Origin: Hyposmocoma kahamanoa
Taxonomy: Eukaryota > Arthropoda > Insecta > Lepidoptera > Cosmopterigidae
NCBI RefSeq assembly: GCF_003589595.1
Contig: NW_020653945.1
Span: 6,582,631 to 6,646,630, forward strand
DNA length: 64,000 bases
Reading direction: 5' to 3'
A program made the position numbers and the translations under genes. Each line of letters begins with the position of its first letter. Position 1 is the first letter of the stretch. This document shows, piece by piece, positions 31,341 through 41,515 of the stretch. Below the pieces are notes generated by a model, which worked only from the letters and a program-made list of their open reading frames with translations, did not search any database and was not told where the DNA came from.

Positions 31341-31690
31341 GAAAAGTGACCTACTTGTCGGTTTTCTATCTGATATATTTCCGAGAGTGTGCACTCACCG
31401 TTCCTTTTCTTCTACGACTTCTAGAAAGTCCGGAACACTCTGTCCTTATGTCATTGACCTACCACCCATTCACATAAAGCTCTTGACGTCATCTCTCCTG
31501 AGGCGAATGGTAAAGGAGTGGTATTCACTGCATTTGTATTTCCCGAACCCGGGGCTATTCAAGGCGAGAATGATTAGAAATTTCCTAAACAACCTCGTAA
31601 CATTGTCAGCTACATTATAGTATAATTTACTATGGCCACATAGTCGCTTCACATCAGGTGAGATTATAAATAAATAATAAATAAATAAAT

Positions 31691-31850
31691 AACGCACACA
31701 CTCTTAGCCCCGCACTAGGGAAACCCTATATCGCGGGTGCCATTGACACGCACATAGACAACCACAAATTACACTCAAACTCACGAGAGAAATAAATGTA
31801 TTTGCCTCTGCGTGGCAGCCCAGCATGGTAATCGTTCCGCCACAGAGGTA
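31691..31850 (-). repeat. Family B SINE lacking the B-box segment
   Basis: The minus-strand body is complete from ACCTCTGTGGCGGAACGATT to the GCGTTATTTA end. The GGTTCGATTCCCGGGCCGGG segment expected between the head and body is deleted (the join is near 31798). Confidence 0.7.
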
Positions 31851-31963
31851 CTTGAATATTATTATTTACGAGTTATGGTCAAGTGTTCGTCTACATTACA
31901 TACAAAAACACTTGACTGTAAATTTAAACATATAATACGTATGGAGAAATTATGATTTTGACG

Positions 31964-32125
31964 TTTGTGGGCGTTGGATGAGGAGGTCATGGGTTCGATT
32001 CCGGATAGAACCATTTTGTAAAATGAACCTTTTTTAAATTACTTCTGTGCTCTGGGTAGTGCCCCATAGTGCATTCCGTTGCTTTGGTATTCATAATACA
32101 GCGAATTCCCTAATTTGAGATCAGG
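31964..32125 (+). repeat. Family C tRNA-derived SINE
   Basis: The B-box-like GGGTTCGATTCC is at about 31991-32003, followed by GGATAGAACCATTTTG and CTCTGGGTAGTGCCCCATAG. It ends GCGAATTCCCTAATTTGAGA. The 5' head is degenerate. Confidence 0.65.
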
Positions 32126-32243
32126 GGTTCAATTGTACTAATTTTAATAATCAAACTAAGCATACTTATCAAGGAAATAAAATTTTCTGTAATATAATGC
32201 ATGGTGCACGTTAATACCAAGCATTCGTTAGTATCTCATTATT

Positions 32244-32530
32244 AGCAGTAGAGCTTCTTGTGAAAGAGTTGTCAGCATTACTGTGTTCCGGTTTTGAAGG
32301 GTAAGGGTGCTGGTGAAATGACACGAACATGGGACTCGTCAACTTATGTCTCAGAGTGACGGATGCAGTGGCAGTACCTCGCAAAAGATGCAGCAGTGCC
32401 ACTCAGAGCTTTAAATCGCTAACGATTTAAAGCTCGAGTGAGTGGCACTGCTACTGTTATGTACAAGCATATCGCTTACCATCAGGCCCACGACTTGCCC
32501 GTCCCTTCACTTGGTATTATAAAAAAAAAT
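32244..32530 (+). repeat. Family A SINE-like repeat with snapback palindrome
   Basis: It carries the full tail (TTGGTATTATAAAAAAAAAT) and head. A block between AGTACTGCCACC and GTCAGCATTACTG is deleted. The internal hairpin region is replaced by a 59-nt near-perfect palindrome at 32393-32451. One arm (GCAGTGCCACTC...) is an inverted duplicate of the normal 3' arm. Confidence 0.8.
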
Positions 32531-32582
32531 CTTATACAAGTTTTATTAATTAAAAACACGATTTAACGGTAATGTTGAAGTA

Positions 32583-32954
32583 TTAGGGGTTAAAGTATGA
32601 AATTGCCGTTTTATTGCAATAGGTTCTTTGAATTTTCATAGAATGTTCATGGTTTGAGGTTTTCGAATGAAACTTTTTTCAAATGGTTTCTGTGATTTTT
32701 TTTTTTTAATTTGAAACATTTTAATATCGACTTTCAATTGTTTTTGTTATTCAATTTAGACAAGAAAGATGGATACTGCGAAAATTCGAGTGATTTTTGA
32801 ATACGAGTTCCGACGCGGAACTAACGCGGCAGAAACAGCCCGCAATATCAATGCTGCGTTTGGAGAGGGGTCTACTAATGAACGCACCGTGCGATTTTGG
32901 TTTAAATGCTTTCGTGATGGAAATTTCGACTTAAAGAACGAGTCACTTATATAG
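32583..32954 (+). mobile_element. mariner 5' end with truncated transposase N-terminus
   Basis: TTAGGGGTTAAAGTATGAAA next to a TA resembles a mariner terminal repeat. From 32769, ATG begins a 61-codon frame: AKIRVIFEYEFRRGTNAAET, then ARNINAAFGEGSTNERTVRF and WFKCFRDGNFDLKN. This is the paired helix-turn-helix start of a mariner-type transposase. The frame ends at a stop at 32952-32954. The DDD catalytic part and the right terminal repeat are missing. Confidence 0.75.
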
Positions 32955-33638
32955 CATCTTTATTTATATCTCGTTTAATCAGCAGTTTAGTCTTCAAATT
33001 AAAATTATTTATAATATTAGTGCACACCGTCATCGAAACGCCATTGAGGAGCGGAATACCAAAAATTGCAATGTCAGTTGAATAGTAACTCGATGGATAG
33101 CCACTGACAAAACACTACTCTTAACTTTTAGCAGAATAAATACCAAACATACAAAATCCAGCCATTGACACTCTAACGATACACAACTGAGATTATTTAA
33201 AATTAGCAGAATTGGGATCCAGCTCCCGTAGCATGGGTACGCATGATAGTCACGACGCGCGCGATAAAATTGGAATAAGTGCACGCTATTGGCTGCCTCA
33301 ATCAATCAAGAATATCTATGTCTATTATTATAATACTAGCTATTTCTGACAGCTGTAGTTAGAATAAGAAACAACAATTTTATAAATTATCAAGTAACTT
33401 ATACTTGTATAACTTAAAAAGATCTGGAAATGTACATACTCACAATAATAGAAACAAAGACAAAGTGATTGTACCAAACTTGATTGCAAAAAACTGCTAT
33501 ACAAAGTTACTGTCTATAGATAAAATTATACAATGAACTACCACTGCTTAAATCTCTATTGCTCGACTTAAAGAAAGATAAGGATCTTTTTAATAGAAAC
33601 TCCATTCTAAAAATGCTCATTATTTTATGACATTTAAC
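32955..33638. other. Noncoding stretch, nothing recognised
   Basis: The minus frame at 33030-33305 matches nothing I know, and no mariner catalytic region was found here. Confidence 0.4.
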
Positions 33639-33883
33639 TTTTTTTATAATATCAAATGACGGGATGAACGAACCGTGTTGCAGTGCCACGCAGAGCTTTA
33701 AATCGCAAAGTTCTGAGGGCAACTGCCACTGCGCTTGTCATCCTGAGACATAAGTTGATAAGTCCTATGTTACCCTTCCAAACTGGAATGTAGTATGCTA
33801 ATGTTATTTCTCGGCGGTAGAAATATATAAGGTGGCAGTACTTCTCTGGAGGAACTCTTTCACAAGGAACTCTACTACTACTA
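33639..33883 (-). repeat. Family A SINE-like repeat, internal deletions
   Basis: Minus-strand copy with poly-A at the 33639 end. The tail segment between GTTCATCCCG and the hairpin has lost about 50 bp (ACGGTTC joins directly to the hairpin arm). The CACCAGCACC segment is also shortened. Confidence 0.8.
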
Positions 33884-33898
33884 ATGTAACTATTAATA

Positions 33899-34006
33899 AT
33901 TTCCACCTCAGTCGACCGTGACCATGGGACCTGTAAAGGGTCAGAAACGTCGGTTTGTTTGAAAAAACAAATATACATGATTTAAATCCGGAAAAAAGTT
34001 TTATTT
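33899..34006 (+). repeat. Family F element, right half
   Basis: CGACCGTGACCATGGGACCT, AAACGTCGGTTTGTTTGAAA and ATTTAAATCCGGAAAAAAG. The left arm is missing. It abuts a family A copy. Confidence 0.6.
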
Positions 34007-35465
34007 CCTATATTAATAATTTATTATATAATTTATTTCATGGAAATGAATATTTTGTTTGTGTGTATACAGTTCTTGAATTTAATTATGTAATACATTA
34101 TGAATAATCAATGAGTTAGCCTAAGAAGATATTTTTCACGTGCTAAATGTTACAAGCTTGTGACGTGACAAACCTTTAGAATCGTTGTGTATTTACTGTG
34201 TTGTAGTTCAAACAAATCTCAAATATAATATGATCACATTTTATCTCATCGTGCCCATACTCGTATTACATATTTGTATTCAATATTTTGAGTGAGTCAA
34301 CTATAAAACAACTCGATGCGACGACGATGTTCCAATAAAACACTACATCGATTCTCGTTAAAAGACAATTAGTCATTCACGGCCACCATTTGTGGTCTTA
34401 CTCACTATTCGAAGAATAACAAAATGCACCCCTTTTTATGCGCGTCTAATGAAGTAATCTAGATTTTCATGAAACAAATGACGTCACTGTCGCATGGTAC
34501 CTACCCCGTTCAGGTTTCTTTGAATCGGATGAGCAGCGTAGGGGTAAAGTTTAGTTCTTTTTTTCAATCTAGCTGGTTTGCCATAATATCACTTCATGAA
34601 ATGTGAAAATGTGGGTTAGAACATGTGTGTGGTATGTGCTCACTTGCGTAAAAGATATCTGTTTACAAATTTTATTTGTACTATTTCATTTATTACTCCA
34701 AATATTTAAAAAATATTACTTATGTAATGTAATATTTTTTCACACCCCTAAAACCTACATCGGATTGTCTGGGTGCTGCACAATCCTCTTATAAACCTAT
34801 AAATACACGACAGAATAGTAACATAGAGTACAAAATTGACAAAATTAACGAAAGGAAGGTACGTACACAAAATACACACAATCTACGTTATGTGTGACTC
34901 GACGGAATTGATATTCTATTATTTTTTGTATTCGTTATTTCTATTCATATACAATAACGTCACTGATTGCAATTTCCCGTCAGGGCTCTACATAGTGACC
35001 TGGTCGCACAGAGGCTGTCACCGTTATCAATGACAGATAGAACGCCTGGGGCTTTCAGCTGAATGAATCACAGGTAGTTATTGTTTTCCAATAACGTATT
35101 AATAAAATCTTTACACTTTAAAGAAACAATCGTATGTATAAGATAAGGTTACCATAGGGGTTATACTAGATCCTTGATCATTAGTTTAGGACTACTTTGT
35201 ATTTTGCAACGCCCTTAGCGGTCACAGACAGAACCAATATTTTTAAAACTTTGTAAGCGATCGCTAGCAACTATCATTACTACCACATGACTCTAAGTAT
35301 AGTTAATTATAATCGACACTTTAAAAAATGTACATGCGGCAGCCATTTAGCTAGGTTAAGACAGTATTTTTTAGACCAAGTGACGATTATAATCGAGGAA
35401 ATCTATGAAGAACCCTTATTTCGATATCAAAGACGCAAAAGTAATCAATCTCAGTACAGAGTAGC
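34007..35465. other. 1.45 kb noncoding stretch
   Basis: AT-rich, no repeat family recognised. Frames at 34603-34794 and 34836-35033 look like chance. The frame at 35287-35604 runs into the family G copy. Confidence 0.45.
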
Positions 35466-35695
35466 AAATAAACCGATCTTAAAAGTGCGTGGAATTACAT
35501 ATATTTGCCAAGTTTTATTGCAACCGGTTACCGGAATGTGCGCGAAACGGAATTCATTCCCTAATTTTCCACCCTTAGTGGAGGAATATTTTCTTCAAAA
35601 TTAAATGAGACCACTACTGAGGTATCCTCTTTGTAACAAAAGAAGAATCATCAAAATCGGTTCACTAATGGGTTAACGCGTAACATACATAAAAA
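35466..35695 (-). repeat. Family G element, cut by the adjacent transposon
   Basis: AATAAACCGATCTTAAAAGT, GGTTACCGGAATGTGCGCGA, CCACCCTTAGTGGAGGAATA and GGGTTAACGCGTAACATACA. It stops at CATAAAAA, which is the target duplication of the element at 35696-37276. Confidence 0.65.
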
Positions 35696-35897
35696 CTTAG
35701 AATAATAACGCATAGAATGATAGTTTCATATCAAACGAACTGTCACAAGTGAGGCAAAAACCAAATTCATGTAGGCGTAAGCAACTTGTAACTACGCTCG
35801 TCGGCACGCACACAAATATACAAATAATGATGCCATGGAATAACATTTCCCTCAAAAGTGGGGAAATTGTATCTTGCTTAACTCATCATTAAGTTAA

Positions 35898-35963
35898 AGG
35901 TGCCTACAGATTTGCCCGACATTGTCGATCAGGTGCCTACAGATATGCTCGGTTTTGTCGATG
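35898..35963. repeat. 33-bp tandem duplication inside the transposon
   Basis: AGGTGCCTACAGATTTGCCC... at 35898 and AGGTGCCTACAGATATGCTC... at 35931. Two units of 33 bases that differ at a few positions. Confidence 0.7.
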
Positions 35964-35984
35964 AAAAACGAATATAGCACTTAT

Positions 35985-36490
35985 TTGTAAATCCAAGATG
36001 GCGGACACGATTTTTCAAAATATGCTGTATGGGTATCCTTTTCGAGGTATTTGGGGATGCTCATTACGAATATGGCACTCATTTCNNNNNNNNNNATTTT
36101 CGAGGTATTTGGGGATGCTCATTACGAATATGGCACTCATTTGTAAATCCAAGATGGCGGGCACGATTTTTTCAAAAAAATGCTATGTGGGTATCATTTT
36201 CGAGGTATTTGGGGATGCTCAATGTGAATATGGCACTATTTGTAAATCCAAGATGGCGGGCACGATTTTTCAAATAATGGCAAGTTGGGTATCGTTTTCG
36301 AGGTATTTGGGGGTGCTCATTACGAATATTGCTTTTGTTTGAACTGTCGTGTTTGCCATCTTGGATTTAGAAATGAGTCCCATATTTGTATTGAACATTC
36401 CCAAACATCTCGAAAACGATACCCAACTTGCCATTATTCGAAAAATCGCGCCCGCCATCTTGGATTTAGAAATAAGTGCCATATTCGAAA
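35985..36490. repeat. 99-bp satellite, converging orientation
   Basis: CCAAGATGGCGG marks each unit. Direct units have AAGATGGCGG at 35995, 36151 and 36250 (99 bp between the last two; the first interval includes the N gap). Inverted units are marked by GCCATCTTGG near 36355 and 36454, also 99 bp apart. Units share TTTTCGAGGTATTTGGGG and TCATTACGAATATGGCAC. The two halves are therefore complementary, with the centre at about 36340. Confidence 0.8.
36086..36095. other. Assembly gap (10 N)
   Basis: Ten unknown bases lie within the satellite, at a point where adjoining units are nearly identical. The true array is probably longer than shown. Confidence 0.99.
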
Positions 36491-37500
36491 CCTAAAACCG
36501 AAAATGCCATAAGCAAACATTAAAGAAAATAACTGTTAAAATAGATTAAAAAATCGCTTAAGAATGCTCCCCTTTTAAGAAAATAAAATAATTTAATATA
36601 AAATATTTCGCTTGAGTTACGAAAAGAAAGACATATAATAAGCTATCAAAGTTGTACTGGTGGTGCCAACACTATAGTAGAAACAAATATATACTGTAAA
36701 TTTGTTGCAATATGTGCTCCAATTCAAATAAAATTAATATAAATAATTATTCAATAAAGCATGAACGCAGAGCCGTTAAAAGTATTATAAAATAATTAAG
36801 TGTCCCAATCACTTACAGGAGTTAACGAAAACATTTAATGTTTATTCGAGTAAATATTAGTTCAAAATGCGCAAATAAATCGAAATTACAGGCACCACTA
36901 AAATTTACGTAATATAATTATTTTGATACAGAATAGCAAAATGGGGAGAAAAAAATTTCGATACTTTGCAACACTTTCGTATCTTGTTGCCGCGAAATTA
37001 TTTTTCGGTTTTAGTGAATATTTACATAAAAATATGAGTTGAAACGCATTACTTACTTGTGGAATGCGATGTTAGTGTCTATTTTGTTTGTCTGTTGTAT
37101 TTTTACACCCATTTACCGCACATTTCGTCATTTTTAGCAAAAAATTTTGGAGCTGTTCGCGGTGCAATATGACCTTGAGCACTAACAGCCCGCGCGCTCC
37201 TGGGACGCGTTTGGCACCCTCTAACTTGCCTCACTTAGCGTGTGCGGGCTAGGTTTCTATGCGTTATTATTCTAAGCATAAAAAAGAACATTCTTGCCTT
37301 GAATTATTTACATTTAAAAATTTTTAAGATTTTGTAACAAAATTAAAAAACTGAATAATGTCCCAAATCTGTCCTACCTGTACCCACAATATTCATATTT
37401 GACTTAAACATATAAATCAGTGACTGCATCACAACTTTGTAGTATTGACAGTATTTTTTTTTTTGGATTTTACTTTTTGGGGTTAAATACTAAACTAAAA

Positions 37501-37695
37501 TGCCTCTGTGGCCGAACGGTTACCGTGCCGGGCTGCCTGCAGAGGTCCCAGGTTCGATTCCCGGGCCGGGAGAAATATTTGATTGACCTACATTTATTTC
37601 TCTCGTGAGTTTGGGTGTAATTTGTTATTGTCTGTGTCTGTTCCCTAGTGAGGGGCTATGGTGAGTGTGTGCGATATTATTGTTATTATTATTTA
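37501..37695 (+). repeat. Family B tRNA-derived SINE, best head in the window
   Basis: The A-box-like TGGCCGAACGGTTACCG and B-box GGTTCGATTCC are both intact. The body is GGAGAAATATTTG...CTCGTGAGTTTGGGTGTAAT and it ends in a TTA-type tail. It lacks the middle ATGGCACCCGCGATACAGGG block. Confidence 0.8.
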
Positions 37696-38162
37696 CTTTA
37701 GTCTTCTCAGCTGGTATTATTATTATTATTATAATATTATGTAAAATACATCGAGCAGAGATCAAATGAAAGCATGAAAGCCCAAGTTCACAAATTTAAT
37801 TCAAATATTACTAAATACCAACGGGATGGCGCCTCCCTATCTTGACAAATAAAACACATTAATTGTTGACGAAAAAACAAACAAGTGTATAAAAGCATAT
37901 AGAATAGAATTTTAAAATGAAACACTATACCCATGACACATATTAACTGCAATCCCTTAAAACCCGTAAAAATATACATCTTTTCAGGACAGTAACGCTT
38001 TCCTCGTTAATTCACTTCCATCCCTCATTTTTTAACAATCCACCAATATCCTTTATTGTTACCATTTCGTTTTTTTTCTATTGATTATACTCAAATCGAA
38101 TCGGTAACTTATTTTTTAAATCTCATAGTTATTGCACACAACACACAGCCACACCAACTTAA
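37696..38162. other. Noncoding stretch
   Basis: A TTA microsatellite lies at about 37715-37740, continuing the SINE tail region. Otherwise nothing was recognised. Confidence 0.4.
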
Positions 38163-38420
38163 ACTTAAACTTAAAGTGGGATTGGGCGGGTCACGTTAGC
38201 CGGATGCAACCTGTGAGATGAGCGAACATCGTCACTCTTTGGGTGCCCGAGGATGGAAAGAGACGGCGTGGGCGGCCGAGAAGGCGTTGGCGGGACGACC
38301 TTAATGGGTTTGAGAGAGAGTAGCGAAAGATCGCCAAGACAAGGAGCAATGAAGGATTTTGGGGGAGACCTTTGCACAGCAGTGGGACATAAAGGCTTAA
38401 TTAATTAATTAATTAGTAGT
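38163..38420 (+). mobile_element. RTE-like LINE 3' end, fourth subfamily
   Basis: The reading is KWDWAGHVSRMQPVR, stop, ANIVTLWVPEDGKRRRGRPR, then RRWRDDLNGF. This is the RTE C-terminal signature. A stop replaces the usual tryptophan and a frame slip follows. It ends at AGCAGTGGGACATAAAGG and a TTAA simple tail (38399-38416). The minus frame at 38171-38377 is its shadow. Confidence 0.8.
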
Positions 38421-38989
38421 TATTGCAAGCAGCAATAAGCATTTGAAATCAAATAACCGATTCCACAGCTTTTATATAGTGCGTTAAACATTGTGATTAT
38501 TATATATTATCAGGTATTAAAACATCGAACACGAAAACGAGTATATTTATTATAGCATTGATAATAAGTAACTTATCATTTCTAACAATATCCATACTTG
38601 ACCCAAACTTAGCAGACAAAGTATCGCCACGGAATACAATCAAAAACAATTGGAGTTAGCGGACAAAGTTGTTAATGAATCCGTGTGTCTTGGCGTTACG
38701 TAACGGCTATGGCAACTTGCTGGAGAGCAGCCAGAAACGTCCTTATACCCGATAAGAACGGGGACTCTAATGACCGTAGGGGAACTAAATGTCGTGTGCA
38801 ATGGGATACTGCGACATTTGATTATGATATGTGTTATGAAGGGATAAATGTTGGAGGATTGAACGAATGCTGTGGATATTCTGGGTTATACAAGGGAGTT
38901 AATTCTGTTTTAGGGTCAAATGGTTAATGTGAATCGGAACTTTATTTGTTTCATATTCTGTGTCTCCTTTATAAGTAAAACTGAGTTGA
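38421..38989. other. Noncoding stretch
   Basis: TTAGC(A/G)GACAAAGT occurs twice near 38610 and 38657. The frame at 38685-38927 has no recognisable domain. Confidence 0.35.
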
Positions 38990-39620
38990 AAATTGGATTT
39001 CGAGCTAGTTCCACTTAATCCCCGCCCCTCGTTTTTCCGACCCGTCGGAGACGTCACTTGTAAGCACGTTGACCCCTCGACGTAATTACGCTGCTGTTGC
39101 CGCTGCTACCCAACCCATTGCGCCACAACCACAATCTAGGCGACCAACGGAGGGGAAGAAGAAAAAGTGGAAACTCATCTCTGGAGCTGTGTCGACCACC
39201 GTAAGGAGTTAGACCACTGAGACGAGGACGGTTTCAAAAAGGTGGAAAAGAAAAACAAGTACACTAGCCGTAACCTTAGCGGCACCGTCCCGACTGGCCC
39301 CAGCCATCTAATGCGTCCAGCGATACCGACGACGTTGCTATACGTGTCATGACTTCATTACTCCACAAAGTCTGCGGATATTGTGGAGTACATAAGAGTG
39401 AAAGCCAAAGATGCCCTGAGTGTCAAGCAGTTGGAGTCCCGCCACAAGGTGAATTTCAATTCATTTGTGGTGAGAGTATCAACTCAACGTCTGTCGACCT
39501 TCATGAAAGAGGACTTTTGGCCGAAGGGTATCATGTTCCGGCGTTTCCGAGGACGACTATCGGACACCCACGTTGCGTCACACGTCGCGCCCCATACGTG
39601 TAAATAAATAAATAAATAGT
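38990..39620 (+). mobile_element. Non-LTR retrotransposon ORF1-like remnant
   Basis: The frame ending at 39603 reads AKDALSVKQLESRHKVNFNS, FVVRVSTQRLSTFMKEDFWP and KGIMFRRFRGRLSDT. This is the wording of the C-terminal end of a LINE ORF1 (esterase or gag-like family of CR1/jockey elements). Upstream sequence is proline- and lysine-rich with stops. It ends in an AAATAAATAAATAAATAG tail directly after the frame, so ORF2 is absent. Confidence 0.55.
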
Positions 39621-39790
39621 TTTTATTATATTATTATGTATGTTAGTCTATAAGGTATGTGTTTTATGGGTCTTTTGTGACCAAAAAATAAATAAATAAA
39701 TATAAATTAATATATATTATTAATAATAATTTACACAAATTAATCTTTTAGGCTTTGAGAGAGACGACTCTAAAATAGATATCCAAAAGA

Positions 39791-39996
39791 ATAATAATAA
39801 CGCGCACAAACTCATAGCCACGCACTAGGGAAACACTGCATCGCGGGTGCCATGGACAGACACACAACCACAAATTACACCCACATTCACGAGAAAAATA
39901 CATGTAGGCCATACAAATGTTGATCTCGGCCCGGACTCGAACCCGAAACTTCTGCGTGTCAGTCCAGCATGGTAACTGTTCGCACACGGGGGCACC
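39791..39996 (-). repeat. Family B tRNA-derived SINE, full length
   Basis: Minus-strand head GCGAACAGTTACCATGCTGG, B box GGTTTCGGGTTCGAGTCCGG and body with GGCACCCGCGATGCAGTG. The 3' AATAATAAT tail is at 39791. It is the only copy with all blocks present. Confidence 0.75.
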
Positions 39997-40613
39997 AAAT
40001 AAATACAACAGAAATATCAATTGAACAGAAAGCGAGCATAGGTGGACCTATCTCTAACAGCGATCTCTTTCAACTAACCCAGGGCAGTGAGAGTAACAAC
40101 GTGACAGAGATAATGAGAGAGAAACATTGGAAAACTACGAAATAAATAAATAAAAATTGCAGTTACTTACATAAGTATTATAAATAAATACATTCTTATA
40201 ACGTATATTTTTTAAGTATTTTTAATTAATTTATTTATATTTATATATAATAAGTTTATCGTGCTTTTTTAATAATAGTTATAATTTAACATTGTAGTTG
40301 TTGTTGTTATAAGTTAGATTTTTTACATTGTCTATTTTTTCATTGAATCAACTTGTTTTCTGTCGTGTTCACATTTGCAGGCCGCTGTTTCTATATTGTA
40401 ATATTTAATTCATGTCTTGTTGATACATACCCATAAATATGTACACATTGGTACACATACATAATTATGCGCGTGTATTCAAAAAATCATAAGTTGACTA
40501 ACATCCATTTAACTGTGCAAGTGATTGTGTAAGTAAAAATATTTAAATTTATTTTTTGTTAACCAATGAATGTCATTATGTTTTGTATTTTTGTTATAAC
40601 GAATAATATTTTC
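39997..40613. other. Noncoding stretch, nothing recognised
   Basis: AT-rich. No ORF or family repeat was supported. Confidence 0.4.
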
Positions 40614-40858
40614 ATTTTTGCCGCCAAGCAGTAATGTGAGCGTTACTGTGTTCTGGTTTTGAAGGGTAAGGGTGCTAGTGAAATTACAGGCCCATGAGAC
40701 TTGTCAACTTATGTCTCAGGCTGACAGGCGCAGTGGCAGTGCCCTTCAGATCTTTGCGATTTAAAGCTCTGAGTGGCACTGCAACTGTTATGGATAGGCG
40801 TGTCACTTATCACCAAGCGCACGACTCGTTCGTCTTGTCACTTGATATTACAAAAAAA
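40614..40858 (+). repeat. Family A SINE-like repeat, reference copy
   Basis: Block order in the family: TAGTAGAGCTCCTTGTGAAA, GTTCGTCCAGGGAAGTACTG, CCGCCAAGCAGTAATG, GTTTTGAAGGGTAAGGGTGC, GAAATTACAGGC, ACTTGTCAACTTATGTCTCA, then the hairpin GCAGTGCC-CTCAGA-CTTT / AAAG-TCTGAG-GGCACTGC, then ATGGACAGGCGTGTCGCTTA, CACGACTTGTTCGTCC and TTGGTATTATAAAA with poly-A. This copy has everything from the CCGCC block on. The poly-A and truncation patterns suggest a SINE. No tRNA, 7SL or 5S head was recognised. Confidence 0.85.
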
Positions 40859-41079
40859 TTACATGTTATAAAACAATGAGCAACAACAAAATAGCCGTTT
40901 TAGAACGCATAACAACAAAATATTCGTCAATTTTATAGGACGGATTTTGTATTAAAAACTTTTTTATCTTTCTTTAAGTCAGGCAATTCAGATACAGGCA
41001 GTGGTAGTTCGTTGTATAATTTTATCTTTAGACAGTAACCTTGCTTAGTAGTTCAACAGTCACTTGGTATCAAAAAAAA

Positions 41080-41515
41080 AATGCGCAATTATTAGTATCA
41101 CTTAAAATATTATTTAAGTTTACTTTCTTCCTTTTGCTAACCAAATAAGACATTTATACAACGTATAAAACATTCATTGAATGATTTATAATATTTTGTT
41201 AATAACGAACAAGTAAATAAAAAATCTGGAAGACGTCTATATATAATTAGTAACAAATAAATAGGTAACGAATCAATGTTAATTTACTATGAACTCATAT
41301 ATGTGTATAAGGCAATGGGCAATAGTCCGTCAAACTCACAAATGCGTTTGAGACACTGAGCGAAATCCGTTACCGAAAACTTCGAAAAACAATGCCGTCA
41401 ATTCAATATACGGTGTACTCGATATAAAGGCCACATTTGCAAAATGATAACCATTCTGGATAGATTTACAAATACTATGAAATTTGTCGATAGTTTTTAT
41501 GTTTAAATAGGAAAT
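41080..41515 (+). repeat. Segmental repeat, copy 1
   Basis: Shares GACATTTATAC...ATAAAACATTCATT, GAACAAGTAAATAAA, GTCAAACTCACAAATG, TGCGTTTGAGACACT, GCAAAATGATAAC and the end GTTTTTATGTTTAAATAGG with 42760-43428, in the same orientation. It is noncoding and the class is unknown. Confidence 0.6.

Larger units (their letters stand above)
35696..37276. mobile_element. Complete non-autonomous DNA transposon, 1581 bp
   Basis: Perfect 22-bp terminal inverted repeats, beginning CTTAGAATAATAACGCATAG, occupy 35696-35717 and 37255-37276. A perfect 8-bp target duplication, CATAAAAA, flanks them at 35688-35695 and 37277-37284. Subterminal AAGTGAGGCAA / TTGCCTCACTT are also inverted. The interior holds a 33-bp tandem pair (35898-35963), a 99-bp satellite with an orientation switch, and an N gap. 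No transposase frame is visible. An 8-bp duplication fits hAT, P or Merlin elements; the superfamily is not decided. The clean borders imply a relatively recent insertion into a family G copy. Confidence 0.85.

Noticed and set aside
35998..36342. ORFs across the N gap
   Set aside because: They are translations of satellite units and include unknown bases.
35985..36490. Regularly spaced repeats as a CRISPR array
   Set aside because: Units are contiguous 99-bp satellite copies in two orientations, with no short repeat and unique spacer pattern, in a eukaryotic genome.
37501..37575. tRNA gene at the family B SINE head
   Set aside because: It has A and B boxes, but it continues into a SINE body shared with five other copies, and the acceptor stem does not close.
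38171..38377. 68-codon minus-strand frame
   Set aside because: It is antisense to the RTE C-terminal signature on the plus strand.
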